A stretch of DNA of 64,000 nucleotides, taken from Sphingobium sp. AP50 (lineage in GTDB: Bacteria > Pseudomonadota > Alphaproteobacteria > Sphingomonadales > Sphingomonadaceae). The DNA is taken from the NCBI RefSeq assembly GCF_900109095.1, contig NZ_FNYZ01000011.1, positions 62,001 through 126,000 of the forward strand, given 5' to 3'. Both the position numbers and the translations under genes were made by a program. The notes under the pieces were generated by a model. The model was not told the DNA's origin and made no database searches. It saw only the letters and a list, made by a program, of their open reading frames with translations. This document shows, piece after piece, positions 21,463-29,665 of the stretch (positions within the stretch are counted from its first letter, which is position 1; every line of letters begins with the position of its first letter).

Positions 21463-22143
21463 ATGAGCGAAGCCGCACCGCGATATCAGTTTGGGGACAT
21501 AGCGCGCATTCTTGAGGCGCTGGTTGCCGCCGATGGAACGGCATCCCATGCCTATGCCAACCGCGCCAGCACCGGCGTATCGCGCGAAACCCTGCTGTCG
21601 CTCGCCGATCTGGCCGACGCCGCTTATTATCTCTGCCTGCTGCACGGTCGCCAGCCCGGTGTGATCGACCATGCCGCCACCCGCTCTGCCGACAATGCCG
21701 CCCGCCAATGGCTGATTGAAGCGGCCGACGGCTTTGCCCGCGAACGCGCCTATCTTGCTCAGGTAACAGTCGCCGCCGGTCCTGCCCCCAGCACTGCGGG
21801 TCAGGCCGATTGCGAAACCGTCGTCAGCCAGCAACGCCACGCGCTCGACATGCTCGCCCAGTCCGACCGGCGCGGCTGCGCCATGGGCGCGGCGATGGCA
21901 CTGGTGCTCGACTGGCGCGCCGTGCGGCACGTACTCGACATGGCCGCGATCCGCGCTGGCCTGGAACCCCATCCCTGCGCTCTCCCCGAACGCAGCCTCA
22001 CGCTGGAAGTCGCCCGCTCGATCGGCGGCGACGATGCGATCGACCGCGCCATCCAGTTCGGCGCCCGCCAGCTTCTGAACCAGCATCGCGGCCTGTGGGA
22101 TTTGCTCGCCGCCCGCGCCGACGTGCGCGCAAAGCAGGGCTGA
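21463..22143 (+). CDS. Conserved hypothetical protein
   Basis: 226 residues, cytoplasmic, helical and Ala-rich, no signal peptide or membrane helix seen. I do not recognise a named domain. It contains paired segments such as SLADLADAAYYLCLLHGRQPGVIDH and several Arg/Asp pairs suggesting an all-alpha fold. The codon use fits the genome, so it is very likely a real gene. It lies between rpoD and a MoxR-type ATPase with separate spacing on both sides. Confidence 0.7.
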   Translation: MSEAAPRYQFGDIARILEALVAADGTASHAYANRASTGVSRETLLSLADLADAAYYLCLLHGRQPGVIDHAATRSADNAARQWLIEAADGFARERAYLAQVTVAAGPAPSTAGQADCETVVSQQRHALDMLAQSDRRGCAMGAAMALVLDWRAVRHVLDMAAIRAGLEPHPCALPERSLTLEVARSIGGDDAIDRAIQFGARQLLNQHRGLWDLLAARADVRAKQG

Positions 22144-22216
22144 TCGCGCCTTTACCGATTGCACCTGCCCGCCGCATTGCCTAGTCCGGTTGCCATCGAC
22201 AACCGAATGGGACGGG

Positions 22217-23065
22217 ATGATGCGCTTTGAAGGCACACGGGATTATGTCGCCACCGACGATCTGAAGGTCGCGGTCAACGCCGCCGTGCTGCTGCGCCGC
22301 CCCCTGCTGGTCAAGGGAGAACCCGGCACCGGCAAAACCGTCCTCGCCCAGGAAATCGCCAAAGCGCTCGATGCGCCGCTCATCGAATGGAACGTCAAGT
22401 CCACGACACGAGCGCATCAGGGCCTCTATGAATATGACGCCGTCGCCCGCCTGCGCGATGGGCAACTGGGCGACGCGCGCGTCCACGACATCGGCAATTA
22501 CATCCGCAAGGGCAAGCTGTGGGAGGCTTTCACATCCCCCAAACTCCCCGTCCTGCTGATCGATGAGATCGACAAGGCCGATATCGAATTCCCCAACGAC
22601 CTGTTGCAGGAACTCGATCGCATGGCCTTCCACGTCTATGAAACGGGGGAGACGATCGCGGCGGCCGAACGGCCGGTGGTGGTCATCACGTCGAACAATG
22701 AAAAGGAGCTTCCCGACGCCTTCCTGCGCCGTTGCTTCTTCCACTATATCAAATTCCCTGACCGCGAGACGATGCAGGCGATTGTCGACGTCCACTTCCC
22801 CGGCATCCAGAAAATACTGGTGAGCAAGGCGATGGAAATTTTCTATGAGATCCGCGACGTCCCCGGCCTCAAGAAAAAGCCCAGCACCTCCGAACTGCTC
22901 GACTGGCTGAAGCTGCTGCTGAACGAGGATATGCCGCTCGACATCCTCCAGAACAGCGACCCTACCAAGGCGATCCCGCCGCTCCACGGCGCGCTGCTCA
23001 AGAATGAACAGGACATCATGCTCTTCGAACGCCTCGCCTTCATGGCCCGCAGACAGGGACGGTAA
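22217..23065 (+). CDS. MoxR-family AAA ATPase
   Basis: About 282 residues. Walker A GEPGTGKT (residues 34-41), Walker B LLIDEIDKAD, sensor-1 VVITSNNEKELPDAF and the arginine-finger region FLRRCFFHY are all present. MoxR ATPases act as chaperones for metal or cofactor insertion, often beside a VWA-domain partner. No VWA gene (CoxE type) follows here; the next gene is a GFA protein. Two adjacent ATG codons (22217 and 22220) are possible starts. Confidence 0.9.
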   Translation: MMRFEGTRDYVATDDLKVAVNAAVLLRRPLLVKGEPGTGKTVLAQEIAKALDAPLIEWNVKSTTRAHQGLYEYDAVARLRDGQLGDARVHDIGNYIRKGKLWEAFTSPKLPVLLIDEIDKADIEFPNDLLQELDRMAFHVYETGETIAAAERPVVVITSNNEKELPDAFLRRCFFHYIKFPDRETMQAIVDVHFPGIQKILVSKAMEIFYEIRDVPGLKKKPSTSELLDWLKLLLNEDMPLDILQNSDPTKAIPPLHGALLKNEQDIMLFERLAFMARRQGR

Positions 23066-23073
23066 CATAGCTA

Positions 23074-23099
23074 TTCCCCTCCCGCTCGCGGGAGGGGAA
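23074..23099. repeat. Short palindromic repeat after the MoxR gene
   Basis: Perfect 11-bp stem, TTCCCCTCCCG with CGGGAGGGGAA, loop CTCG. It is close in style to the hairpin at 34703-34732. It may act as a terminator or be an intergenic mobile repeat. Confidence 0.75.
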
Positions 23100-23175
23100 G
23101 CGAGACTTACGAGCGCAGCGAGTTAGTCGCAGCGGGGTGGGCCGCCGCCCCGCACACCAACACAAGGATCACCCC

Positions 23176-23601
23176 ATGCCCCACACCGCCGCCCACACCG
23201 CTGGATGCCTCTGCGGCGCCGTCCGCATCACCATCGACGCCGATCCCCTCGCCGCCCGCATGTGCTGGTGCCGCCTGTGCCAATATCTGGGCGGCGGATC
23301 GGCCACGGTGAATATCTGCTTCCCCAGCGAGCATGTAACCACGACCGGCGAGGTCCGCTGGCATGACAGCGTCGCCGACAGTGGCAATGCCATGAAGCGC
23401 GGCTTCTGCCCCAGCTGCGGCACGCCCCTCTTCAGCATGGCCGAATCGCGCCCGCATCTGACCTTCATCCGCGCCGGCGCGCTGGACGATCCTTCGCTGA
23501 TCGGCCCGCAGGCGGAGATATGGACCGATGCCGCCCCCGCCTGGGCGCATCATGATCCCGACCTGCCCCATTATCCCGCGCAAATCCCGCCGGTCGCCTG
23601 A
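23176..23601 (+). CDS. GFA family protein (glutathione-dependent formaldehyde-activating-like)
   Basis: 141 residues. The zinc-binding cysteines are visible: CLCGAVRI, CWCRLCQ and FCPSCGTPLF. The GFA/CENP-V fold binds zinc and, in Gfa, glutathione; most members have no proven reaction. ATG 23176 follows an AGGA site. Preceded by a repeat-rich 110-bp spacer. Confidence 0.9.
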   Translation: MPHTAAHTAGCLCGAVRITIDADPLAARMCWCRLCQYLGGGSATVNICFPSEHVTTTGEVRWHDSVADSGNAMKRGFCPSCGTPLFSMAESRPHLTFIRAGALDDPSLIGPQAEIWTDAAPAWAHHDPDLPHYPAQIPPVA

Positions 23602-23694
23602 AATTCTCCCTTGCGCGCTGCGGTTTAGTCTGTAGCCTCCCTGTCATAGTTCAAGGCCGCGCCAAGACGGTCTGGATCTGGAGAGGGATGCTGA

Positions 23695-24741
23695 ATGCCA
23701 AAGCGCGCCCAAATTATCATTTCTGCCCTTCTGGCGCCGATGAGCCTGTGCCTGGCCGTCCCGGCGCACGCGACCGATGACGCCGAAGCCTGGACGCCCA
23801 GCGATAGCGCGATCCGCGCGACCGCTGCGGGGATCAGCCTGCCCCAGACCGTCGCCGGCCTGTCCCTCGCCAAGAGCGGCGAAGCCTCCAATGGCGGCCG
23901 CGCGGTCGACAATTATGCTCAATATCTGTCGGAAGACGGGGTCATTCAGGCGACTCTCTATGTCTATATGCCAACCTATGCCGACGCCTCTCTCGCCGCC
24001 TATATGACCGACAAGGCGGTGATGGAGCGGTTCGGCAACCAGACCCGCCGCACCGCCTATGCCAGCGCCCCTGCCGCTGGACAGGCGGGTCGCGCCATTC
24101 GCGCCGTATATGATCATGCCGCAGACGGCGCACTCACGACGGCGGCGGGCTTCGTCCATGCCGGGCGCTGGATCGTCAAGATCCGCATCACCGGCCCCAC
24201 CGAACGGCGCGCCGAAGTCCTCTCCGGGCTGGATGGCATGCTGACCGGGCTGACCTTCGACGACCCCGCCAGCCTGCACGCCACCACCCCCGCCAGCTTC
24301 GCCGCCTGCCCGGTCGCCGACGCCACCGACGCCCGCCTGACCCCGCCAAAGGTCGGGGAGGAAGCCATCCCCGCCGAAGTCCGCATCCCGCGCGACGGCA
24401 AGGATGCGCTCTGCATCCGGGGCGCCGTAACCACCGCAGACGGCAGCTATGACATGCTCCAGCAGGCCGGCCGCAGCGACGGCGCGATCATCGTACCGGT
24501 CGACGACAGCGGCACCGTACTGGCCTTCGATCCCGCAACGCAGGGCGAAGGCTATAAGCTGTCGATCCACATGGTCGGCCAGACCGACCTCTATGGCGTC
24601 TATGATAAAGTGCCGACCCCGCATCAGGTCGCCGCAATCCTGGACGGCAAGGACACGCAAACGGCCGAAGCGCAAGCCACCGCCACCTATGCCGCCAATG
24701 GCGACGTGACAGTCAGTCGTTTCACCTCCGCCGCCCACTGA
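23695..24741 (+). CDS. Secreted hypothetical protein
   Basis: 348 residues. A clear signal peptide (Lys-Arg, hydrophobic core, AHA cleavage site near residue 25) indicates periplasmic or extracellular location. The body holds segments like VAGLSLAKSGEASNGGRAVDNYAQYLSEDG and a C-terminal half with Asp/Gly-rich strands; I recognise no family. It is the last normal gene before the accessory region. Confidence 0.7.
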   Translation: MPKRAQIIISALLAPMSLCLAVPAHATDDAEAWTPSDSAIRATAAGISLPQTVAGLSLAKSGEASNGGRAVDNYAQYLSEDGVIQATLYVYMPTYADASLAAYMTDKAVMERFGNQTRRTAYASAPAAGQAGRAIRAVYDHAADGALTTAAGFVHAGRWIVKIRITGPTERRAEVLSGLDGMLTGLTFDDPASLHATTPASFAACPVADATDARLTPPKVGEEAIPAEVRIPRDGKDALCIRGAVTTADGSYDMLQQAGRSDGAIIVPVDDSGTVLAFDPATQGEGYKLSIHMVGQTDLYGVYDKVPTPHQVAAILDGKDTQTAEAQATATYAANGDVTVSRFTSAAH

Positions 24742-24874
24742 CCGCTTCCTTCCACGGCGCGCCCATTCACGACACCGTTTGCGTTCGTGGACTTCCTTTT
24801 TTGGAAGGAAGTTCTGAAGCGATTTCGTCGAAGAAGATAGTAGCCTCTAGCAGCGACCGGCCGATATCGCTCGC

Positions 24875-25033
24875 TTAGACGGCCACGTCGGCCTTAATGG
24901 CTGAGTACGGATCATATCCTTCAACTTCGAAGTCATCAATGCTGTACCCATCAATGCTGTCCGGCCGTCGGACGAGTCGCATTTTCGGGAATGGTCGGGG
25001 CTGTCGCGTCAATTGTTCCCGAACTTGGTCGAG
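24875..25033 (-). pseudogene. thyA: thyA 3' fragment (thymidylate synthase C-terminus)
   Basis: Read on the minus strand, this piece encodes the last 52 residues of thymidylate synthase and a TAA stop: it contains LTRQPRPFPK, RRPDSIDGY, DDFEVEGYDPYSAIKADVAV-type sequence, where the EGYDP and IKADVAV features are family hallmarks at the C-terminus. Similarity stops abruptly at 25033, where IS5-family sequence begins on the other strand. The fragment lacks the catalytic Cys and cannot be functional. It shows that a thyA gene once lay here, or that a fragment was carried in by mobile DNA. Confidence 0.85.
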
Positions 25034-25269
25034 AGGCCAGCGACTACAAGGGCGCTGCCCTGCTGGTCGATACCCTGCCGCCCACCGACGCCATGCTGGC
25101 CGACCGGGGATACGACACCGACTGGTTCCGCAACGCGCTCACCGCACGCGGCATCTCCCCCTGCATCCCCTCAAAACGCAACCGCAGGATCGCCATACCC
25201 CACGACCGCATCCTCTATCGCCAGCGGCATCGCATCGAGAATATGTTCGGAAGGCTCAAGGACTGGCGG
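25034..25269 (+). pseudogene. IS5-family transposase remnant
   Basis: The frame encodes SDYKGAALL, MLADRGYDTDWFR, GISPCIPSK and RQRHRIENMFGRLKDWR, characteristic of the C-terminal DDE region of IS5/IS427-type transposases (the D of ADRGYD and the E of RIENMFG). The N-terminal half is missing (joined to thyA DNA) and the end is cut by the IS66 element at about 25270. The open frame from 24991 through 25296 is a chimera and not a gene. Confidence 0.85.
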
Positions 25270-25282
25270 GCAAGCGGTGTTT

Positions 25283-26857
25283 TCAGGCCACGTTGATCCA
25301 GGGCATGAGCTCATGAACACGATTGGCCTGATGGCCGTTGGCGAGCGCGGTCAGCGTCTGGTTCAGCCAGTCATGCGGATTGATGCCGCCCAGCTTGCAG
25401 TTTTCGATGAGCGTGGCGATGACCGCCCAGTTATCGCCGCCCTCGTCGGAGCCGGCAAAGAGGGCATTCTTTCGATTCAAAGCCAGGGGGCGGATTGATC
25501 GCTCGACAGTGTTGGTGTCGAGTTCGATCCGACCATCGTCGATGAAGCGAACGAGGCCGTCCCAGCGGGTCGTCGCATAGCGGATGGCTTCGGCCAACTT
25601 GCTCTTGGCGCTGATCTGGCGGAGCCGGGCGTCCAGATAGAGCCTGAGATCCTCGACGATGAAGCGGCTGCATTCGGCGCGCTGGATGCGGCGTTGCTCC
25701 GCGGCACAGCCGCGCACCTCATCCTCGATGGCATAGAGCATGGCGATCCGACGCAGGATCTCGGTCGCGACCGGGGAACTGGCGGCTAGATCATAGAATT
25801 TGCGCCGAACATGGGACCAGCAGAAGGCGAGGCTGAGTTGCTGCCCGCGGCGCTTGGCGAGCGCTGTATAGCCGCCATAGCCGTCGACCTGCAGGATGCC
25901 TGCAAAATCTCCAAGGTGGATGTCGGGCCGCTCGGCCTTGTGATCTGCCGCATAGACATAGGCGACCATCGGCGGACCTACGCCACCCCATGGCCGATCG
26001 TTGCGGGCATAGGCCCATAGCTGGCCGGTCTTCGTCTTTCCGCGCCCCGGGTCAAGCACCGGCGCAGTAGTCTCGTCGGCAAACAGTCGTTCGGATCGGC
26101 GCAACTCTTCCAGCGTCCGGTCCCGCAATGGCCGCAGATACCATGCTGCCCGACCGACCCAGTCCGCCAGGGTGGAGCGATCGAGCTTGATATCCTGCCG
26201 GGCATAGATCTGAGCTTGCCGGTATAGCGGAACATGATCGGCATACTTGGATACCAGCACCTGGGCGATCAGCGCTTCGGTCGGAATCCCGCCTTCGACT
26301 ATCCGCGCCGGAGCGGGGACCTGGACGATCGCACCTTCACAGGAGCGACAGCCATAGCGCGGGCGGCGCGTCACCAGTACGCGGAAGGTGATAGGAACGA
26401 CGTCTAGCCGCTCGGCGACGTCTTCACCGATCTGATGAAGCGGACCGCTGCAGCAGGGACAAGACTTGTCTTCGATATCGACAATCTGCTCGATCCGCTC
26501 GAGGTGCGCGGGTAGCGAGCCGCGGTTAGTCTTGCGGGGCTGGTCGCTGCGAGACCGCGGTGTGACAGCCTCTCTGGCAGCACGGGCATGCCCAAGAGCG
26601 ATCTCGAGATCTTCCAGTCCCAACTGCAGCTGATCGGCATCGAGCTGCTCGGACCGGCTGCCGAAACGGTGCCACATGAAGGCGTCGATGATCGACTGAA
26701 GACGCTCGATCTCGGCGTCTGCCTCGCCCTTGGCAACGCCCAGTTCTGTCAGCCTGGCCTCAGATTCTGCCCGCTCCTCCACCAACATCCGGGACTGCTC
26801 CAGAACGAGCGCGCGGAGCGCGTCGATATCGTCAGGCAGATCCGCTTGCGTCAGCAT
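25283..26857 (-). CDS. tnpC: IS66 family transposase TnpC
   Basis: 524 residues, full length. Order: N-terminal coiled coil (LEQSRMLVEERAESEARL), the HRFGSRSEQL segment, a zinc-finger-like CPCCSGPLHQIGEDV plus YGCRSCEGAI, and the DDE core with FADETTAPVLDPGRGKTKTG, QVDGYGGY, FCWSHVRRKF and NTVERSIRPLALNRKNALFAGSD in separate places. C-terminal HDWL and ELMPW segments are standard. It appears intact, but the element lacks a full tnpA. Confidence 0.93.
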   Translation of the reverse strand: MLTQADLPDDIDALRALVLEQSRMLVEERAESEARLTELGVAKGEADAEIERLQSIIDAFMWHRFGSRSEQLDADQLQLGLEDLEIALGHARAAREAVTPRSRSDQPRKTNRGSLPAHLERIEQIVDIEDKSCPCCSGPLHQIGEDVAERLDVVPITFRVLVTRRPRYGCRSCEGAIVQVPAPARIVEGGIPTEALIAQVLVSKYADHVPLYRQAQIYARQDIKLDRSTLADWVGRAAWYLRPLRDRTLEELRRSERLFADETTAPVLDPGRGKTKTGQLWAYARNDRPWGGVGPPMVAYVYAADHKAERPDIHLGDFAGILQVDGYGGYTALAKRRGQQLSLAFCWSHVRRKFYDLAASSPVATEILRRIAMLYAIEDEVRGCAAEQRRIQRAECSRFIVEDLRLYLDARLRQISAKSKLAEAIRYATTRWDGLVRFIDDGRIELDTNTVERSIRPLALNRKNALFAGSDEGGDNWAVIATLIENCKLGGINPHDWLNQTLTALANGHQANRVHELMPWINVA

Positions 26858-26888
26858 AGAAAGAGTGAATCAGTAGGGCAAAGCCCCG

Positions 26889-27245
26889 TCAACCGGCAAT
26901 CTGCGGGGCCTGCGGCCGACGGCCGCCATGGACCCGGCGCCAGTCCAATCCTTCCAGAAGCGCGCCGAGTTGCGCGGCGGAAAGGCGCATCACGCCGTCC
27001 TGAATGCCGGGCCACTTGAAGCCGCCTTGCTCCAGGCGCTTCGCCATCAGGCACAGTCCTGTGCCGTCCCACCAGATCAGCTTGATCCGGTCGGCACGCT
27101 TGGCCCGAAAAACATAGATCACACCGGAAAATGCATCGCCGCCATAATCGGCGCTCACCAGCGCCGCCAGGGCATCGAGCCCTTTGCGAAAATCCACCGG
27201 GCGTGTCGCCACCATGACCCGCGTGCCCGGACCGATCCCGAGCAC
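26889..27245 (-). CDS. tnpB: IS66 family accessory protein TnpB
   Basis: 118 residues from a GTG start. Segments VMVATRPVDFRKGLDAL, VYVFRAKRADRIKLIWWDG-type and GLCLMAKRLEQGGF match IS66 Orf2 (TnpB), needed for transposition in concert with TnpA and TnpC. Located 31 bp upstream of tnpC. Confidence 0.92.
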   Translation of the reverse strand: MLGIGPGTRVMVATRPVDFRKGLDALAALVSADYGGDAFSGVIYVFRAKRADRIKLIWWDGTGLCLMAKRLEQGGFKWPGIQDGVMRLSAAQLGALLEGLDWRRVHGGRRPQAPQIAG

Positions 27246-27430
27246 GGCTTTACCTGCAACGCCTGGATCACCGCCGCCACCAGATCGGCCTTAGCCGTAC
27301 GTCCAATCCGAACGACGGCGCCTCCTACCTCAACCTCTATTGCGACATCGCCCGACAATGGCTTGGGGCTATCGGCCATGACCGACACAAACATCGGTTC
27401 CGCATGGCTGGTGACTTGACCCGCTTCCAA
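27155..27430 (-). pseudogene. tnpA: Truncated IS66 tnpA (C-terminal part)
   Basis: From about 27430 the frame encodes MFVSVMADSPKPL, VAIEVEVGGAVVRIGR and LVAAVIQALQ, the usual C-terminus of IS66 TnpA. The N-terminal helix-turn-helix half is missing. No stop occurs where tnpA normally ends, so the frame runs about 90 bp into tnpB. Confidence 0.75.
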
Positions 27431-27729
27431 GGCATATGCGCCTCCTCGATCACCGAGCGCGTGGACCGCGCTCGGTGATCGGACGCTTCGCGGTACATAT
27501 GCTCCTCGATCTGACGGCCACGGGCGAGCAGGCGATCCTTCACGCTGGCCTCTGCCGCCCACTGGAGCGCTGCCTCTCCGCGCATGCCCTCCTGCAATGC
27601 ATCGATCGCATTATTCACGAGCCCGTGTTCCATGGTCGAAGCGCAGCCCCGATGAAGCGCGTTGAGATCAGCCATTGGCAGATCATGAAAGAGGCCCGGT
27701 TCGTCCGGGCCGATGATCAGCGCCGTCAC
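27337..27729 (-). pseudogene. Unknown small gene, 3' end disrupted at the IS66 junction
   Basis: Starts at a GTG that overlaps the stop of the upstream small ORF as GTGA. The first 85 or so residues look like a genuine protein (MADLNALHRGCASTMEHGL and LLARGRQIEEHMYREAS); after the palindrome at 27448-27480 the frame runs into IS66 DNA. I recognise no family. It is probably the second gene of a two-gene unit whose end was lost when the IS inserted or deleted. Confidence 0.5.
27448..27480. repeat. Perfect inverted repeat near the IS66 junction
   Basis: Arms GATCACCGAGCGCG and CGCGCTCGGTGATC (14 bp) with spacer TGGAC. It is flanked by a near-duplication of CATATGC-CTCCTCGAT on both sides (about 27433 and 27496), suggesting a local duplication or insertion event. 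Confidence 0.7.
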
Positions 27730-27881
27730 TCTGCGCACAAGGCTGGCTGACAATCGCGCTCGGTGGCCCGCTGCAGCGCCTCAGAAACTTCAGGGATCGA
27801 GAACGACGGCAGATAGGCACACTTGGCAGCCCGATTCCACTTCGGTGACATCGGCAACGAACGGTATGGACCATCGCTCAT
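27726..27881 (-). CDS. Small unknown protein (51 aa), first of a two-gene unit
   Basis: ATG 27881 has a strong AGGAGG site about nine bases upstream. The product begins MSDGPYRSLPMSPKWNRAA, has three cysteines, and is followed directly by the next small gene (GTGA overlap). I do not recognise a named family. The strong ribosome site and the coupling are the evidence that it is real. Confidence 0.6.
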   Translation of the reverse strand: MSDGPYRSLPMSPKWNRAAKCAYLPSFSIPEVSEALQRATERDCQPALCAE

Positions 27882-28047
27882 GGGAAGCCCTCCTGTCAGC
27901 TTAAATGATAGTCATTCCTGACATTGTTAACTCTCATCGGATGGAAACCTGTCATCGAGGAGCGATTTGCATGGTGGTGCCCATTCATCTTTTTCGTAAC
28001 ACGACGCGCATCTGCCTCAGTGAAATCAAATACGAGGAAAAGAAATC

Positions 28048-28061
28048 GTCCCTATGTGGAC
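28048..28061. promoter_or_regulatory. Candidate HipB operator 1
   Basis: GTCCCTATGTGGAC: palindrome GTCC-N6-GGAC. A second copy lies 41 bp downstream, right before the hipB start. Autoregulation by HipB through paired palindromes is known for the E. coli system (a different sequence); assignment here is inference. Confidence 0.5.
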
Positions 28062-28088
28062 ATTATTATTGCGATTTCGGCGCATTTC

Positions 28089-28102
28089 GTCCATATAAGG
28101 AC
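28089..28102. promoter_or_regulatory. Candidate HipB operator 2
   Basis: GTCCATATAAGGAC: same GTCC-N6-GGAC pattern as 28048-28061, ending one base before the hipB ATG, so binding could also block translation initiation or the promoter -10 region. Confidence 0.5.
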
Positions 28103-28103
28103 C

Positions 28104-28421
28104 ATGCTGGAGACCCCACTCGAACTAGCCACACTGATAGGGCAACGGATCAAACGTCGCCGGCTCGACATGGATATGACCCAAGCTGATGCAGCAGCGC
28201 GCGCCGGCATCGCGTATCGGACGTGGCGTCGCCTCGAAGCCGAGGGCAAGGCCTCGATCGAGGATCTCGTTCGCGCTGCGGTTGCGTTGCGCTGCGAGCA
28301 GGATCTTGTCGGCCTTTTTCCCGCGCCGTCGGCGACATCGATGGACGCGCTGCTTGAGCAGCAGAAGGCGGCCGCCAAGCCGAAGCCGCGCATGCGCGCA
28401 CCGGCATCGCGGGCGTCATGA
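28104..28421 (+). CDS. hipB: HipB-like XRE-family antitoxin/regulator
   Basis: 105 residues. A helix-turn-helix of the XRE type spans residues 10-65 (IGQRIKRRRLDMDMTQADAAARAGI, then YRTWRRLEAEGKAS). The C-terminal tail is basic and Pro/Ala-rich. It lies in front of hipA with an ATGA overlap, the standard arrangement for hipBA. ATG 28104 is chosen because upstream in-frame sequence has no family similarity. Confidence 0.88.
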   Translation: MLETPLELATLIGQRIKRRRLDMDMTQADAAARAGIAYRTWRRLEAEGKASIEDLVRAAVALRCEQDLVGLFPAPSATSMDALLEQQKAAAKPKPRMRAPASRAS

Positions 28422-29665
28422 AACTCGCGCCCGGCACGCCCCTCGAAATTGGCCTGATGCTCGACGAAGGCGAGGCCGCGGATACCGTGGGCCGTCTCGC
28501 GATGGCGGATGGACTGGCGCAGGTCGAATGGTCGACGGCTGTCGTCGATCAGCGGCGGCGGATCGACCCGCTGCTTTATCCCCCGGAACCCGGTCTCCAC
28601 GCAGCACGCGGGCGCAATTTTGACGGTCTTCATGGCTTCCTGGCTGACAGCCTGCCCGACGCGTGGGGCCAGATGCTGATGAAGCGGAGGCTAGAAAAGT
28701 TGGGCGTCCGTATCGATACGCTCAGCCCGGTCGAGCGGCTCGCCCTTGTCGGCCGAACAGGGCGCGGCGCGCTGGTCTATGAACCGGCGACGACCCCGAC
28801 CGAGGATGTCGGCACGATCGATCTAGACGCGCTGGCCGAGGAGTCGCGTGTGCTGCTGCTCGGCAACGATCCAGCGCAGATCGACACGCTTGCCCGTCTC
28901 GGCGGCGCATCTGGCGGTGCAAGGCCCAAGATCCATCTGGGCATCGCGCCGGACGGGGCGCTGAGTGGTGAAGGCGACACTGGCCACGAAGACTGGATCG
29001 TCAAGTTTCGCGCTACCGTCGACCCCATCGACATCGGCCCGGTTGAAGAGGCCTATGCTCGCATGGCACGCGCCGCTGGCATCGATATGGCTGCATCCCG
29101 GTTGCTCTCGGCGCAGACCGGGCCAGGCTATTTCGCGACGCGCAGGTTCGACCGGCCGGCGCCGGGCCGACGCCTCCACATGATTTCGTTGGCCGGTGCG
29201 CTGGAAGCCCGCGCCGACATGCCGTCGATCGACTATGACATGTTCCTTCGCGCGACGATGGCGATCACCCGCCATGCCGCCGACGTAGAGGAAGCCTTCC
29301 GCCGCATGGTGTTCAACATCCTTGCGCACAATCGCGATGACCATACGCGCCAGCACAGCTTCCTGCAGGATGCGGTCGGCGAGTGGCGCCTCGCTCCGGC
29401 TTATGACCTGACCTTCTCCAACGGACCGAGCGGCGAGCATTACCTCGCGGTAGAGGGCGAAGGGCGAGCGCCGACGCGCGCACAGGTGATGACGCTGGGA
29501 CGACGGCACGGCCTGTCCGACCGGGCGATTGCGTCGATCATTGACGAAGTACGAGCCTCGCTCAGCGATTGGCCCCGGATCGCAGCGGAGGCAGGGGCAA
29601 CGGTGTCGGTCGCCGAGATCGCCGAGCGCCATGCCGAAGTGGCAACCCATTTCGGTGATCGATAA
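28418..29665 (+). CDS. hipA: HipA-family serine/threonine kinase toxin
   Basis: 415 residues. Visible kinase features: the Gly-rich loop GGASGGARPK (162-171), VKF with the ATP-binding Lys (196-198), the catalytic loop HNRDDH (304-309) and the metal-binding AYDLTF (328-333). In E. coli HipA phosphorylates glutamyl-tRNA synthetase and promotes persistence; the target here is unknown. All key residues appear intact. Start overlaps hipB (ATGA). Confidence 0.92.
   Translation: MKLAPGTPLEIGLMLDEGEAADTVGRLAMADGLAQVEWSTAVVDQRRRIDPLLYPPEPGLHAARGRNFDGLHGFLADSLPDAWGQMLMKRRLEKLGVRIDTLSPVERLALVGRTGRGALVYEPATTPTEDVGTIDLDALAEESRVLLLGNDPAQIDTLARLGGASGGARPKIHLGIAPDGALSGEGDTGHEDWIVKFRATVDPIDIGPVEEAYARMARAAGIDMAASRLLSAQTGPGYFATRRFDRPAPGRRLHMISLAGALEARADMPSIDYDMFLRATMAITRHAADVEEAFRRMVFNILAHNRDDHTRQHSFLQDAVGEWRLAPAYDLTFSNGPSGEHYLAVEGEGRAPTRAQVMTLGRRHGLSDRAIASIIDEVRASLSDWPRIAAEAGATVSVAEIAERHAEVATHFGDR

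Larger units (their letters stand above)
25270..27430 (-). mobile_element. IS66-family insertion sequence, left part truncated
   Basis: It holds tnpC and tnpB complete and only the C-terminal part of tnpA, all on the minus strand. One end is placed at about 25270, where the IS5-like frame is broken right after KDWR; the terminal sequence starts CAAGCGGTGTTTTCAGGCC. No matching inverted end is seen near 27430, so the tnpA-proximal end is lost or fused to the flanking unknown gene. Transposition is therefore doubtful. Confidence 0.8.

Noticed and set aside
23074..23150. Possible CRISPR or phage remnant in the spacer after the MoxR gene
   Set aside because: Only a single hairpin and one-off sequence are present; there are no spaced direct repeats anywhere in the window.
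24991..25296. A 101-codon plus-strand frame that looks like a short transposase
   Set aside because: Its first 14 codons are antisense thyA and its last codons are IS66 DNA; only the middle is an IS5-family fragment.
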